Below the pieces are notes generated by a model. The model did not search any database and had not been told where the DNA came from. It saw only the letters and a list, made by a program, of their open reading frames with translations. Positions 1 to 8,474 of a stretch of DNA of 64,000 bases are shown here, piece after piece (position 1 is the stretch's first letter; each line of letters begins with the position of its first letter). The DNA comes from Mesorhizobium sp. PAMC28654. GTDB lineage: Bacteria; Pseudomonadota; Alphaproteobacteria; Rhizobiales; Rhizobiaceae. The stretch spans positions 1,674,001 through 1,738,000 of the forward strand of contig NZ_CP085135.1 in NCBI RefSeq assembly GCF_020616515.1. Direction: 5' to 3'. A program made the position numbers and the translations under genes.

Positions 1-127
1 GGACAATGTAAGGCCGGCTGAGCCCTTCCGAGCCATGCGAACGCAGTTCGCGGCGGGCTATGCGGCCACCGCCACGCTCGCGCCGCTTGGCGGGTTCGAT
101 CGTGACATCGGCGGCCGGTGCGTTCAT
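1..127 (-). CDS. Probable trimethylamine methyltransferase (MttB) family protein, N-terminal fragment
   Basis: Only the first 42 codons are inside the window; the gene runs off the left edge. The start codon at 127 is preceded by a strong ribosome binding site (AGGGAGGTTCC directly before ATG), and the frame is open to the edge. The N-terminus is basic and glycine/arginine rich (RRERGGGRIARRELR), followed by SRPYIV. From memory, this resembles the leader of MttB-family proteins in rhizobia, where a basic tail precedes a TPYI(T/V)R-like segment. The family methylates a corrinoid protein from methylated amines. The gene is divergent from the LysR gene at 219, the usual arrangement for a regulator and its target. 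A second MttB-family gene lies at 15596. The family call rests on about 40 residues and is tentative; that the frame is coding is more secure. Confidence 0.55.
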   Translation of the reverse strand, partial: MNAPAADVTIEPAKRRERGGGRIARRELRSHGSEGLSRPYIV

Positions 128-218
128 GGAACCTCCCTCTTGCTCTTGTGGACAATCTAGCCAGACGAATTTGCGCTGTGACGCTGGAAAATCCTGATCT
201 CTTGTATAAGCTGAGCTT

Positions 219-1121
219 ATGCGAAGCCTACGCCATCTGCTGCCCTCGGCCGGCAGCCTGATCGTTTTCGAAGCCGCCGGGCGGCTGTCGAGTTTCACCG
301 CCGCCGGGCGGGAACTCGGCATGACGCAGGCGGCGGTCTCCTATGCCGTGCGTGGGCTGGAGGAACAGCTCGGGGCCAAGCTGTTCCAGCGCCGTCACCG
401 GCAGGTCATCCTGACCGAGGCCGGCGAGCGCTTCCATGCCGACGTCTCGCTGGGGCTCTCCCACATTCGCAAATCGGCCGAGGATCTGCGCCTGCAGGCG
501 ACCGGCGGCCATGTGACGCTGGCCGCGTCGACGGCTTTCGGCTCCTTCTGGATGATGCCGCGCCTGCAGCAGTTTCGCGATGAACTGCCTGGCATCGATC
601 TGCGCATCCAGACCGCCGACCGTGACCTCGACATCATCGCCGAGGGCATCCCGCTTGCCGTGCGTGGCGGTGAGCCACGCGACTGGGCGGACTATCATTC
701 GCTGGCGCTGGCCGACGAGGAGATCTTCCCGGTCGCCGGCACCAGTTACCTGGCGAAGTTCGGCATGCCGGGGACCGTCGAGGAACTGGCCACGCACCGT
801 CTGATCCATCTCGAGGAGCCCTACCGCGAGGCGGCCAGCTGGGACGAATGGTTCCAGTCGGCCGGCGGCAGTCTCGACGATACCGCGCGCGGTCTGCGCA
901 TCAACGACTATGGCCTGGTTATCCAGGGCGTCATGGAGGGGCAAGGCATCGCACTCGGCTGGCGTCACCTTGCCGAGCGGCTATTGGCGTCGGGCCTGCT
1001 GGTGCCGGTGACGGATCATGTGCTGAGAACCGGCAAGGCGTTCTATATCGTCTGGCCGAAGAACCGGGAGCTCAGCGACAATGCCCGCAAGGTCAGGGAT
1101 TGGCTGGTCGCGCAGGCATAG
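219..1121 (+). CDS. LysR-family transcriptional regulator, GcvA-like
   Basis: 300-aa LysR-type regulator. A winged helix-turn-helix occupies about residues 8-66 (FEAAGRLSSFTAAGRELGMTQAAVSYAVRGLEEQLG), and a periplasmic-binding-like effector domain fills about 92-295. The SFTAAGRELGMTQAAVSY recognition helix and the short N-terminal extension are typical of the GcvA subgroup, which often controls amine or amino acid metabolism. It is transcribed away from the MttB-like gene fragment at 1-127, with 91 bp between the two starts, so it probably controls that gene and itself. The target is inferred from position only. Confidence 0.9.
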   Translation: MRSLRHLLPSAGSLIVFEAAGRLSSFTAAGRELGMTQAAVSYAVRGLEEQLGAKLFQRRHRQVILTEAGERFHADVSLGLSHIRKSAEDLRLQATGGHVTLAASTAFGSFWMMPRLQQFRDELPGIDLRIQTADRDLDIIAEGIPLAVRGGEPRDWADYHSLALADEEIFPVAGTSYLAKFGMPGTVEELATHRLIHLEEPYREAASWDEWFQSAGGSLDDTARGLRINDYGLVIQGVMEGQGIALGWRHLAERLLASGLLVPVTDHVLRTGKAFYIVWPKNRELSDNARKVRDWLVAQA

Positions 1122-1131
1122 GCTTGCCGAC

Positions 1132-1155
1132 GCAATCCGGCGCTAACCGGATTGC
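1132..1155. terminator. Hairpin between convergent genes
   Basis: GCAATCCGG (1132-1140) pairs perfectly with CCGGATTGC (1147-1155) around a 6-nt loop. It lies between the stop of the LysR gene (1121) and the stop of the convergent monooxygenase gene (1175). There is no T-tract on either side, so it is a weak or Rho-assisted terminator at best. Confidence 0.5.
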
Positions 1156-1174
1156 ATCCGCATGCTGAAGGAAA

Positions 1175-1483
1175 TCAGACCGAACCGTCGTTCTTCAGGC
1201 CGAGCACGTCGATCTTATCGATGGTCGGCGGGCCAACGAACAGCGTTTCGGCATTGGCCATCAACGCCTTGGCAATCTCGCCGGTGAGATGCGCCTGCCG
1301 ACCCGCCTCATCGTGAAAGGCATCGAAGACGCCAAAGACGCTGGGGCTTAGCTGAAGCGCGAACCAGATCGGCGTCTTGGCCTCCTGGTTGGCGAGTTGC
1401 AGACCGGTCTTGAGGAACGCGGCGACGTCCTTCTCCTTACCGGGCTTGGCTTCGAAGCGTGCGAACAATGCGAGCGTGATCAT
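1175..1483 (-). CDS. Antibiotic biosynthesis monooxygenase (ABM)-domain protein, putative quinol monooxygenase
   Basis: 102-aa single-domain protein starting MITLALFARFEAKPGKEKDVAAFL, the hallmark of the ABM/YgiN-like ferredoxin-fold family. The FEAKPGKE segment and the later WFALQLSPSVFGVFDAF segment fit the conserved beta strands. Members are small dimeric, cofactor-free quinol or aromatic monooxygenases or heme-degrading enzymes; this one has no heme-binding signature that I can see. It is divergent from the GlxA-type regulator at 1594 and shares a 110-bp control region with it, including the palindrome at 1561-1593, so it is the likely target of that regulator. The substrate is unknown. 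Confidence 0.8.
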   Translation of the reverse strand: MITLALFARFEAKPGKEKDVAAFLKTGLQLANQEAKTPIWFALQLSPSVFGVFDAFHDEAGRQAHLTGEIAKALMANAETLFVGPPTIDKIDVLGLKNDGSV

Positions 1484-1560
1484 TTATCTTCTCCTCGTCG
1501 TTTGCGCGGCCAAGGCGGCCGTCGAAACGACAGTCACAGCATCGAACCGAAAAACATATT

Positions 1561-1593
1561 GGCAATAATGACATCTTTGATATCATTATTGCC
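1561..1593. promoter_or_regulatory. 33-bp near-perfect palindrome, likely operator
   Basis: GGCAATAATGACATC (1561-1575) and GATATCATTATTGCC (1579-1593) form 15-nt arms with a single mismatch (1572/1582) around a 3-nt centre. The right arm abuts the ATG of the GlxA-type regulator at 1594, so there is no room for a normal Shine-Dalgarno sequence. Its position between divergent genes suggests an autoregulatory operator for the regulator and the monooxygenase. An RNA hairpin covering the translation start is an alternative reading. Confidence 0.7.
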
Positions 1594-2556
1594 ATGAATA
1601 TTTCCGTTCTCGCGCTTGATGGCGTCTTCGACACTGGACTGGCCACGATGCTTGACGTGTTCGGCACCGCCAACGAACTGGCTGGGATGCTGGCGTCCCC
1701 GACCGGCCGTTTCACCACGACCATTGTCGCGGTGAGTGATACCGTCCACACCGCGCAAGGCCTTCAAGTGCCGGTCGTCTCGATGGGCAGCGAGCCGGAC
1801 CCCGATTGGTTGGTGATTCCGGCGATCGGCCAGAAGATGCCAGGCCCGCTTGCCGACGCGCTAAAGCGAAGCGATGTCGCCAAAGCGACCAAGGCGTTGC
1901 GCGCCGCCGCCGATACGGGCACGCGTATCGGCGCCGCCTGCATTGGCACTTTCATCCTGGCTGAAACCGGCCTGCTCGACCGGCGGCCGTCAACCACGAC
2001 ATGGTGGCTGGCACCCATGTTCCGGCAACTTTATCCGCAAGTGCGGCTCGATGCCTCGCGCATGCTGATCAATGACGGGCAGTTCGCAACCGCTGGAGCA
2101 GCGCTCGGTCATATAGATCTTGCCTTGATGGTTATCAGGCAGACCAGCCCCGAGCTTGCGGCGCTGACCGCGAAATATCTGATCGTCGACAGCCGGCCGT
2201 TGCAGTCGGCCTACGCCATCTCCGATCATCTCGCCCATTCCAATCCGCTGGTCGAGCGCTTCGAGCGCTGGGCGCGTGATAACCTCGCCGCTGGCTTCAA
2301 CCTCGACGAGGCAGCCACGGCACTTGGCGCCAGCAAGCGCACCCTGTCGCGGCGTGTCAACGACGTGCTCGGCAAGACGCCGCTGTCCTATTTCCAGGAC
2401 CTGCGCGTCGAGCAGGCGGTGCATCTGCTGAAGACCACATCGGACAGCGTCGAGCAGATCGCTTCGAAAGTCGGCTATGGCGACGGGGTAACGCTGCGCA
2501 ACTTGCTGCGACGGCGGCTGCGCAAAGGCGTGCGCGAGATCAGAACGACGAACTGA
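1594..2556 (+). CDS. GlxA-family transcriptional regulator (DJ-1/PfpI domain plus AraC-type HTH)
   Basis: 320-aa regulator. The N-terminal DJ-1/PfpI amidotransferase-like domain covers about residues 1-165 and keeps a Cys at about 116 in [16 protein letters not shown], the position of the family nucleophile elbow. A tandem AraC helix-turn-helix covers about 225-315 ([19 protein letters not shown] and [24 protein letters not shown]). Such proteins sense small metabolites and activate adjacent enzyme genes. The start at 1594 fits the family's usual [16 protein letters not shown] opening, but no ribosome binding site precedes it because the palindrome at 1561-1593 lies immediately upstream. Translation may be leaderless. 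The divergent monooxygenase is the obvious target. Confidence 0.92.
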   Translation: MNISVLALDGVFDTGLATMLDVFGTANELAGMLASPTGRFTTTIVAVSDTVHTAQGLQVPVVSMGSEPDPDWLVIPAIGQKMPGPLADALKRSDVAKATKALRAAADTGTRIGAACIGTFILAETGLLDRRPSTTTWWLAPMFRQLYPQVRLDASRMLINDGQFATAGAALGHIDLALMVIRQTSPELAALTAKYLIVDSRPLQSAYAISDHLAHSNPLVERFERWARDNLAAGFNLDEAATALGASKRTLSRRVNDVLGKTPLSYFQDLRVEQAVHLLKTTSDSVEQIASKVGYGDGVTLRNLLRRRLRKGVREIRTTN

Positions 2557-2617
2557 TCCACCGCCCCATCAATTCTGCCTCTCCCGCACCGCACACGAAT
2601 CCGCTTATAGTGGTGGG

Positions 2618-4492
2618 ATGCCCATTCGCCAGCTTTCCGAAACGATGATCAACCAGATCGCCGCTGGCGAGGTCATCGAGCGTCCGGCCAGCGTGGTCAA
2701 GGAACTGGTCGAGAATGCGCTCGATGCCGGTGCTGGCAGGGTAGAGGTCGTCACTGCTGGCGGCGGACTGAACCTGATCCGCGTCACAGACGACGGATCG
2801 GGAATACCCGAACAGGAGCTGGCGCTGGCCATCGCGCGCCACTGCACTTCCAAGCTTGCCGAGAATATCCATGACATCCGCTCTCTCGGTTTCCGCGGCG
2901 AAGCGCTGCCGTCCATCGGCTCCGTGTCGCGGCTGTCGATCCGGTCGCGCACGGCAAGTGGCGACAGCGCCGCCGAGATTGGCATCGAGGGCGGACGCGT
3001 CTTGCCCGTCAGGCCGGCGGCGGCCAATCGCGGCACCACGGTCGAGGTGCGCGACCTGTTCTTCGCCACGCCCGCCCGGCTCAAATTCATGAAGGGCGAA
3101 CGCGCCGAAAGCTCGGCGACCAGCGACGTGGTCAAGCGCATCGCCATCGCCTTCCCTGCCGTGCGCTTCACATTGGCGGGTTCCGACCGCTCGACGCTGG
3201 AACTGCCGGCGACGGACGATACGCCGGAAGGCAGCCTGCGCCGTGTCGCGCAGGTGATGGGTGCCGACTTTCCAGACAATTCCATTGCCATCGATGCGAT
3301 GCGCGAGGGCGTTCGCCTGACTGGCCATGTCTCGATCCCGTCCTTCACCCGCGCCAATGCTTTGCAGCAATACGCCTATGTCAACGGTCGGCCGGTACGC
3401 GACAAGCTGATCGCTGGCGCCATCCGGGGTGCCTTCGCCGACGTGCTGCCGCGCGACCGCCATGCGGTCACCGTGCTGTTCCTGACGCTCGATCCGGCCA
3501 TCGTCGACGTCAATGTCCACCCGGCCAAGGCCGATGTTCGCTTCCGCGATCCCGGCTTGGTGCGCGGCCTGATCGTCGGCGCCATCCGCCAGGCGCTTGG
3601 CGATGCCGGTATCCGTGCCGCGACCACCGGGGCGGCTGGCATGATGGCGGCATTCCGGCCAGGTGCCGCATCCTATGGCCACGGCGGCCCTGCCAACGGC
3701 CATCGCAGCTACGAGGCGTCGTATCGTGCCTCCGGCCCGGCCGGTTTTGATCCGGCGCGCTCGCCGCAACGGCCGCTAGATATGGGTTTTGAAGGCGCAG
3801 GCTTCGAGCATCGCGGTTTGCATGAGAACGAGCAGGCAGCGTTCGATGCCGGCCCGCTTGCCAGCGCCGATGCGCGCGCGGGACAAGGCGATGCAGTGGA
3901 CACGCTGCTTGGCACGGTGCTCGGTGCGGCCCGCGCCCAGGTGCATGAAAACTACATCGTCGCCCAGACCAGCGATTCCCTGATTATCGTCGATCAGCAC
4001 GCGGCGCATGAACGGCTGGTCTACGAGGCACTGAAGAACGCGCTGCATTCGCGCGCCGTGCCGTCGCAAATGCTGCTTCTGCCCGAGATCATCGACCTGC
4101 CGGAAGAGGATGCCGAGCGCCTGGCGATGCATTCGGAGACGCTCGCCCGTTTCGGGCTCGGCATCGAGCGCTTCGGCCCGGGTGCCGTGGCGGTGCGAGA
4201 AACGCCGTCAATGCTCGGCGAAACCAACGTCCAGCAATTGGTGCGCGACCTTGCCGACGAGATTGCCGACAACGACACGGTCGAGACGCTGAAGGACCGG
4301 CTGGACAAGATCGCCGCCACCATGGCCTGCCACGGCTCGGTGCGCTCCGGCCGGCTGCTCAAGGCCGAGGAGATGAACGCGCTGCTGCGCCAGATGGAGG
4401 CAACGCCGGGCTCAGGCACCTGCAACCACGGCCGTCCGACCTACATCGAGCTCAAACTCGCCGACATCGAGAGGCTGTTTGGCAGGCGCTAG
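2618..4492 (+). CDS. mutL: DNA mismatch repair protein MutL
   Basis: 624-aa MutL. The GHKL ATPase is at the N-terminus ([28 protein letters not shown], then DDGSGI and GFRGEAL), followed by the transducer domain with YVNGRPVRD. The linker around residues 340-430 is Gly/Ala rich. The C-terminal dimerisation domain carries the endonuclease motif [12 protein letters not shown] at about residue 459, plus ACHGSVRSG and CNHGRPT, so this is the nicking type of MutL and not the MutH-dependent E. coli type. It works with MutS in post-replication repair. The gene is monocistronic and ends at a strong hairpin terminator at 4501-4538. Confidence 0.97.
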   Translation: MPIRQLSETMINQIAAGEVIERPASVVKELVENALDAGAGRVEVVTAGGGLNLIRVTDDGSGIPEQELALAIARHCTSKLAENIHDIRSLGFRGEALPSIGSVSRLSIRSRTASGDSAAEIGIEGGRVLPVRPAAANRGTTVEVRDLFFATPARLKFMKGERAESSATSDVVKRIAIAFPAVRFTLAGSDRSTLELPATDDTPEGSLRRVAQVMGADFPDNSIAIDAMREGVRLTGHVSIPSFTRANALQQYAYVNGRPVRDKLIAGAIRGAFADVLPRDRHAVTVLFLTLDPAIVDVNVHPAKADVRFRDPGLVRGLIVGAIRQALGDAGIRAATTGAAGMMAAFRPGAASYGHGGPANGHRSYEASYRASGPAGFDPARSPQRPLDMGFEGAGFEHRGLHENEQAAFDAGPLASADARAGQGDAVDTLLGTVLGAARAQVHENYIVAQTSDSLIIVDQHAAHERLVYEALKNALHSRAVPSQMLLLPEIIDLPEEDAERLAMHSETLARFGLGIERFGPGAVAVRETPSMLGETNVQQLVRDLADEIADNDTVETLKDRLDKIAATMACHGSVRSGRLLKAEEMNALLRQMEATPGSGTCNHGRPTYIELKLADIERLFGRR

Positions 4493-4500
4493 TTTCGCAA

Positions 4501-4538
4501 ACTCAAAAAGAGCCGCGACCCAGCGGCTCTTTTTGAGT
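4501..4538. terminator. Bidirectional intrinsic terminator
   Basis: ACTCAAAAAGAGCCGC (4501-4516) and GCGGCTCTTTTTGAGT (4523-4538) make a perfect 16-bp stem with a 6-nt loop. The A-run and T-run inside the stem give a U-tract in either direction. It sits between convergent mutL (stop 4492) and the EamA gene (stop 4564), so it probably serves both. Confidence 0.9.
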
Positions 4539-4563
4539 CAGGAAACAACGCCAAGCTTTTGAA

Positions 4564-5457
4564 CTATCTCTTCAAATTCACCACGATGACACCGCCCAAG
4601 GCCAGCGCGCCGCCGATGATGCCGAGCAGCGTCGGCACTTCACCCAGCCAGAAGAAGCCGATCAGAGCAGACATCGGCGAGACCAGATAGAGGAAGTTCG
4701 AGGCACGGGACGCCGGCAGACGCGACAGTGCGGTCGCCCAGGCCGCATAGGCGATGAGGCTGGGCACGATGCCGAGATAGATGACGGCGCCAAGACCAGC
4801 GGTGTTGGCAACGGCGGCCTGCGACAGGGCGTTCGGCAGGAACGGAGACAGGCAGAGTGCGCCGAGCACCATGTTCGAGGCCGAGATGGTCAAAGGATGG
4901 TGACGGGCGAAGAGCGGTTTCTGAACGATGGTGTTGACGGCCGAACATAGCGCGGAGCCAAGCACCAGCAAAGCGCCGGCGTTGAAATGCAAACCGTGCC
5001 CGTCCGCCATGGCGATGACGCCGATACCGGCGAAGGAAATGGCCGTGCCCAGCCATGCTAGGCCCGAGAACCGTTCGCCCAGAAGTGCCATAGCCATGAT
5101 GGCGGTAAAGACCGGGCTGACATTGATGATGAAACCGGCCGCACCCGCCGAGACGGTCAGTTCGCCGAAATTGAGCATAGCCGTGTAGAGCGCGACGAAG
5201 ATGGCGCCACCAAAGGCGAAGCGCCATAATTCGTCGAGCTTCGGCAGCGCCGGGCGCTTGACGACAAGAAAGATCGCGGCCGGCAGGGCGGCGATAGCAA
5301 AACGCAATGCGCCAAGTTCCAGCGGTCCGAAAGCGGTGAGGCCGGCGCGGATCGCGGGAAATGCCGAGGCCCAGCCGACCACCGTCAGCGCCACCGCGAT
5401 GGTTGCCGTGGTGTCCATCCGCTGTGTCGAATTCAACGTACTGGTCGTCGCATTCAT
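4564..5457 (-). CDS. EamA/DMT-superfamily transporter (RhaT/YdcZ-like exporter)
   Basis: 297-aa inner membrane protein with about ten hydrophobic segments arranged as two EamA repeats. GWASAFPAIRAGL opens the first repeat, and LLGERFSGLAWLGTAISFAGIGVIA closes it, a typical DMT signature. The start at 5457 (MNATTSTL) is chosen because GAGGTAG lies just upstream; a longer reading to 5517 would lack a binding site. The family exports amino acids, purines or drugs; the substrate cannot be told. It is divergent from the LysR gene at 5546, a common exporter/regulator pair. Confidence 0.9.
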   Translation of the reverse strand: MNATTSTLNSTQRMDTTATIAVALTVVGWASAFPAIRAGLTAFGPLELGALRFAIAALPAAIFLVVKRPALPKLDELWRFAFGGAIFVALYTAMLNFGELTVSAGAAGFIINVSPVFTAIMAMALLGERFSGLAWLGTAISFAGIGVIAMADGHGLHFNAGALLVLGSALCSAVNTIVQKPLFARHHPLTISASNMVLGALCLSPFLPNALSQAAVANTAGLGAVIYLGIVPSLIAYAAWATALSRLPASRASNFLYLVSPMSALIGFFWLGEVPTLLGIIGGALALGGVIVVNLKR

Positions 5458-5545
5458 CTCACTACCTCGTACTTTCGGCCCTGAACTGCAGAAACGCCTT
5501 TTCCGGCCGATTGACAAACGACCAAATCGAGGATCACCTGTGACT

Positions 5546-6472
5546 ATGGATCACAGCTCAGACACTATGGTGCCACTCGAAACACTGCGCGCCTTCGACG
5601 CGGCGGCGCGGACCGGCAGTTTTTCGGCGGCCGCCGAAAAGCTCAACATCACCCATGGCGCCGTCAGCCGGCAGATCTCCAAGCTGGAGGATTGGCTTGG
5701 GTTGAAGGTGTTCGATCGCGGTGCGCGCGGCGTGACGCTGACAATCGAAGGCAACAGGCTGCACCTGCGCACAGCGGAAGCCTTCGCGCTGATTTCCAGC
5801 CATTCCGACCGCTGGGTCGAGCCGCGCGGCACCGCCGTGGTGCGGCTGACCTCCATACCCTCGGTCAGCGGCCTGTGGCTGATGCCGCGCATGGCGGCGC
5901 TGGAGAACAATCCGACAAAGCTGCGCATCGTGCTCGACGTCGACATTCGCCAAGCCGACCTTGCCGACGAAGGCATCGATCTCTCTGTCCGCTGTGGGCG
6001 TGGTGGCATTCCGGGCCGCGTCTCTGTGCAGCTTTTCGAGGAACAAGTGTTTCCGATCGCATCACCGGAGCTTGCCCGTGAGATCGGACGCGGCGATCCG
6101 GCCCGGTTGCTCAAGTTCCCACTGATCAATGATTCCGACGCCTCGGCCTGGCGCGCCTGGTTCGCCGCGCAAGGCATGGATTATCGGCCACGCCCGCAGG
6201 ATCGCCGCTTTGAGGACTACAATCTGGTCCTCGACGCCGCCGCCTATGGGCTCGGCATCGCGCTGGCGCGGCCGCCGCTGACCGGGCATCAACTGAAGTC
6301 TGGCCGGATCGTCGCCGTCGACCAGCGCACCGCGCTCAATCCGGTCTCCTACTGGCTCGACCGCCCCGTCGGACGTCCGCGCACGGCCGCCGCCGATCTG
6401 TCGCGACGCATCGCGGCGCAGGCCGGACTGACTGCGGAAAAGATCGAGGAATTCATCGACGCCGAACGGTAG
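5546..6472 (+). CDS. LysR-family transcriptional regulator, GcvA-like
   Basis: 308-aa LysR regulator. The DNA-binding domain is in the first 65 residues (ETLRAFDAAARTGSFSAAAEKLNITHGAVSRQISKLEDWLG) and the effector-binding domain follows. The frame is open far upstream (to 5201), but the LysR domain begins right after ATG 5546, with GAGG about 13 nt before; ATG 5567 is an alternative. It is divergent from the EamA exporter at 4564-5457 and probably regulates it. Confidence 0.9.
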   Translation: MDHSSDTMVPLETLRAFDAAARTGSFSAAAEKLNITHGAVSRQISKLEDWLGLKVFDRGARGVTLTIEGNRLHLRTAEAFALISSHSDRWVEPRGTAVVRLTSIPSVSGLWLMPRMAALENNPTKLRIVLDVDIRQADLADEGIDLSVRCGRGGIPGRVSVQLFEEQVFPIASPELAREIGRGDPARLLKFPLINDSDASAWRAWFAAQGMDYRPRPQDRRFEDYNLVLDAAAYGLGIALARPPLTGHQLKSGRIVAVDQRTALNPVSYWLDRPVGRPRTAAADLSRRIAAQAGLTAEKIEEFIDAER

Positions 6473-6493
6473 AGATCGCTTGCGAACCGCTGG

Positions 6494-7093
6494 TCAGCGC
6501 AACACCAGCAAGACTAGCCCGATGGCCGTGGCGACCAGCAGCCCGGCGGCAAGCGACGTGAGCCCGGCATTCATCGACCTATCCTGAGGCCGAGTCCCGC
6601 CGGCTGACCGGCTCGCCGCCGGTCCCTGCTGCGCCGTGGCATTGGTTGCGGAGGTCTTGCGCAAGGGCGAGTCCCGCGGTGACAGAAGCGCCAGCCATGG
6701 CTGGGCCGTGAGCCTCACGACTCCACCATCGTCAACCCTGGCGGGTGGTATCGCCGGACCTCGCTGCGCGTCATCACCATCCGCTGTCGGTCTCCTCACC
6801 GCTGCCGCGGTCGCACCGGCGTCATCAGCCAATTCATTTGGCTCCGCCAAGGCTTGATAGGCCTGCACAATCTGTGCCGAGGTCACCTGCTGAGCCCTTG
6901 CGACAAGCGCCGGCTCCGGCAACAAGGCCGGCAATGCCGATGCAATAGATTGTGGGCGGAGCGACGGCAGCGGCGGCTGGACCAGCGCCTTCACCAACGC
7001 CGACTTGACCGGATCGGCCTTGGCTGAAGGCAAGGCTTGCGGCGCGATCGCCTCTCTCAGCAGCGAGGTCAGGCGGGCAGTTGAAATATCCAT
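6494..7093 (-). CDS. Hypothetical tail-anchored, low-complexity protein
   Basis: 199-aa protein not recognised by family. The body is rich in Ala, Pro, Leu and Gln and probably largely disordered. Residues from about 178 to the end form one hydrophobic helix (LTSLAAGLLVATAIGLVLLVLR) with a terminal Arg, so it may be a C-tail-anchored membrane protein. The start at 7093 (MDISTARL) is supported by GAGGACAGT just before ATG; a reading to 7123 lacks a site. It stands alone between a LysR gene and DUF2093, both on the other strand. Confidence 0.6.
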   Translation of the reverse strand: MDISTARLTSLLREAIAPQALPSAKADPVKSALVKALVQPPLPSLRPQSIASALPALLPEPALVARAQQVTSAQIVQAYQALAEPNELADDAGATAAAVRRPTADGDDAQRGPAIPPARVDDGGVVRLTAQPWLALLSPRDSPLRKTSATNATAQQGPAASRSAGGTRPQDRSMNAGLTSLAAGLLVATAIGLVLLVLR

Positions 7094-7218
7094 ACTGTCC
7101 TCGCAGTGGCTGTTTCCACACACGAATAGTGCATCTGCGTTGCTTCAGGCTTGTCGCAAAGCTTGACCTCGCCGGCAATTTGTGGCGATGAAATCATCAT
7201 GACTCCTGGCGCCATTTC

Positions 7219-7452
7219 ATGATGAACCGCTTCGAAGGCCCCGGCGGCAAGGAAGCCCGTATCCGCTATCTCGACGGCGACTTCCAGGTCACCAGTCCCG
7301 GCTCGTTCGTGCGCTGCGCGGTGACCGGCGAGAGCATCCCACTCGACGAGCTGAAATATTGGAGCGTCGCCCGGCAGGAGCCCTATGTCAGCGCCACGGC
7401 CTCGCTGCGGCGCGAGATCGACGTGAATCCGGATCTGCGCAGCCGGCGCTAG
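7219..7452 (+). CDS. DUF2093 family protein
   Basis: 77-aa protein beginning MMNRFEGPGGKEARIRYLDGDF, with FVRCAVTGESIPLDELKYWSVARQEPY, the conserved core of DUF2093, a small alphaproteobacterial family of unknown function. The single CxxTG motif is not enough for a zinc site. Two ATGs at 7219 and 7222 lie inside an inverted repeat (TCATCATGA at 7194-7202, TCATGATGA at 7217-7225) and no clear ribosome binding site is seen, so initiation may be weak or structured. Its TAG stop overlaps the stop of convergent lpxK in a shared CTAG. Confidence 0.9.
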   Translation: MMNRFEGPGGKEARIRYLDGDFQVTSPGSFVRCAVTGESIPLDELKYWSVARQEPYVSATASLRREIDVNPDLRSRR

Positions 7453-8474
7453 CCTTTAAGCTTGCGCTGCCGCCATGCGTCCAGCGTCTCGTCGACGATG
7501 CGCTGCGGCACGTGATCCAGCTCGAAAACGGTGTCGATCTCCAGCACGTCGAGCCGCTCGAGGAATTCGCTGGAAACGCCGTGACGCAGCCGGACGGCAT
7601 CCTTGGCCGTGGTGATCAGGTCGAGATTCTCGACCCGTGCCGTCGCCGCCAATTCGGCAAGTTCGTCCTCGCCATAGAAATGATGATCCGGAAACGGTCG
7701 CGTCAGCACCACCTCGGCGCCGGCATCGCGCACCGTGTCGAAGAATTTTTCAGGATGGCCGATGCCGGCAAAGGCAAGGAACCGCTTGCCTGCCAGGCTT
7801 TCCGTGTTGCTGGGCTCGGTATGCGCCTCGAAGATCGGCCGTCCCGCGCGCGCGGCCTGCCGCACGACCGCGTCGGCCGCGGTGCCCTCGCCCATCTTCA
7901 GAAGGGCGCTGGTGAAAACCAGCTGGTCAACGATCCTGGCCCTCAACGGCCCGCCGGGAATGACGCGGCCATTGCCGATGCCGTAGCGCGCGTCGACAAC
8001 GACCAGCGCGAAATCGATGTGGACGCGCGCGCTTTGGAAACCGTCATCCATGATCAGAAAGTCACAGCCGTGTCGTTCCATCAGCAGCCGCGCGCCGGCG
8101 GCACGATTTGGCGTCACCGCGACCGGCGCGTGTTCGGCCAGGAGCAGCGGCTCATCGCCGACATGCTTGGCGGCATCGTGATGCGGATCGACAATATGCG
8201 CCTGCCCAAAGGAACCGCCATGGCCGCGTGACAGGAAGCCGGGATTGAGCTGCATGCGCTTGGCCTGCTTGGCCAGCGCGATCGCCACCGGCGTCTTTCC
8301 GGTGCCGCCAACCGTGAAGTTGCCGATACAAAGCACCGGTGCTTCAACCTTTTCGCGGCGGGCCGACCGCATGCGGCGGCCGGCAATGGCGGCGTAAGCA
8401 ACCGAAATCGGCGACAGCGCCCAGACCTTCCAGTCCGGCTCCTCCCACCAGAAGGGGGGCGCTTCGCTGGACAC
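7449..8474 (-). CDS. lpxK: Tetraacyldisaccharide 4'-kinase LpxK
   Basis: 341-aa LpxK. It phosphorylates the 4' position of the lipid A disaccharide at the inner membrane. The P-loop-like segment is IGNFTVGGTGKTPVAIALAKQ, followed by LSRGHGG and the DDGFQ motif (LIMDDGFQSARV), all diagnostic. The N-terminal hydrophobic stretch (PISVAYAAIAG) fits the membrane-associated helix. It starts with GTG at 8474, overlapping the waaA stop in TAGTG, so the two are translationally coupled. It is the last gene of the minus-strand envelope run that begins with pmbA. Confidence 0.96.
   Translation of the reverse strand: MSSEAPPFWWEEPDWKVWALSPISVAYAAIAGRRMRSARREKVEAPVLCIGNFTVGGTGKTPVAIALAKQAKRMQLNPGFLSRGHGGSFGQAHIVDPHHDAAKHVGDEPLLLAEHAPVAVTPNRAAGARLLMERHGCDFLIMDDGFQSARVHIDFALVVVDARYGIGNGRVIPGGPLRARIVDQLVFTSALLKMGEGTAADAVVRQAARAGRPIFEAHTEPSNTESLAGKRFLAFAGIGHPEKFFDTVRDAGAEVVLTRPFPDHHFYGEDELAELAATARVENLDLITTAKDAVRLRHGVSSEFLERLDVLEIDTVFELDHVPQRIVDETLDAWRQRKLKG

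Noticed and set aside
2540..3769. Minus-strand frame opposite mutL
   Set aside because: Antisense shadow; mutL is complete with all its motifs.
7194..7225. Inverted repeat across the DUF2093 start as a regulatory switch
   Set aside because: The 9-bp arms with a 14-nt loop are weak and could be chance in this sequence; noted in the gene entry only.
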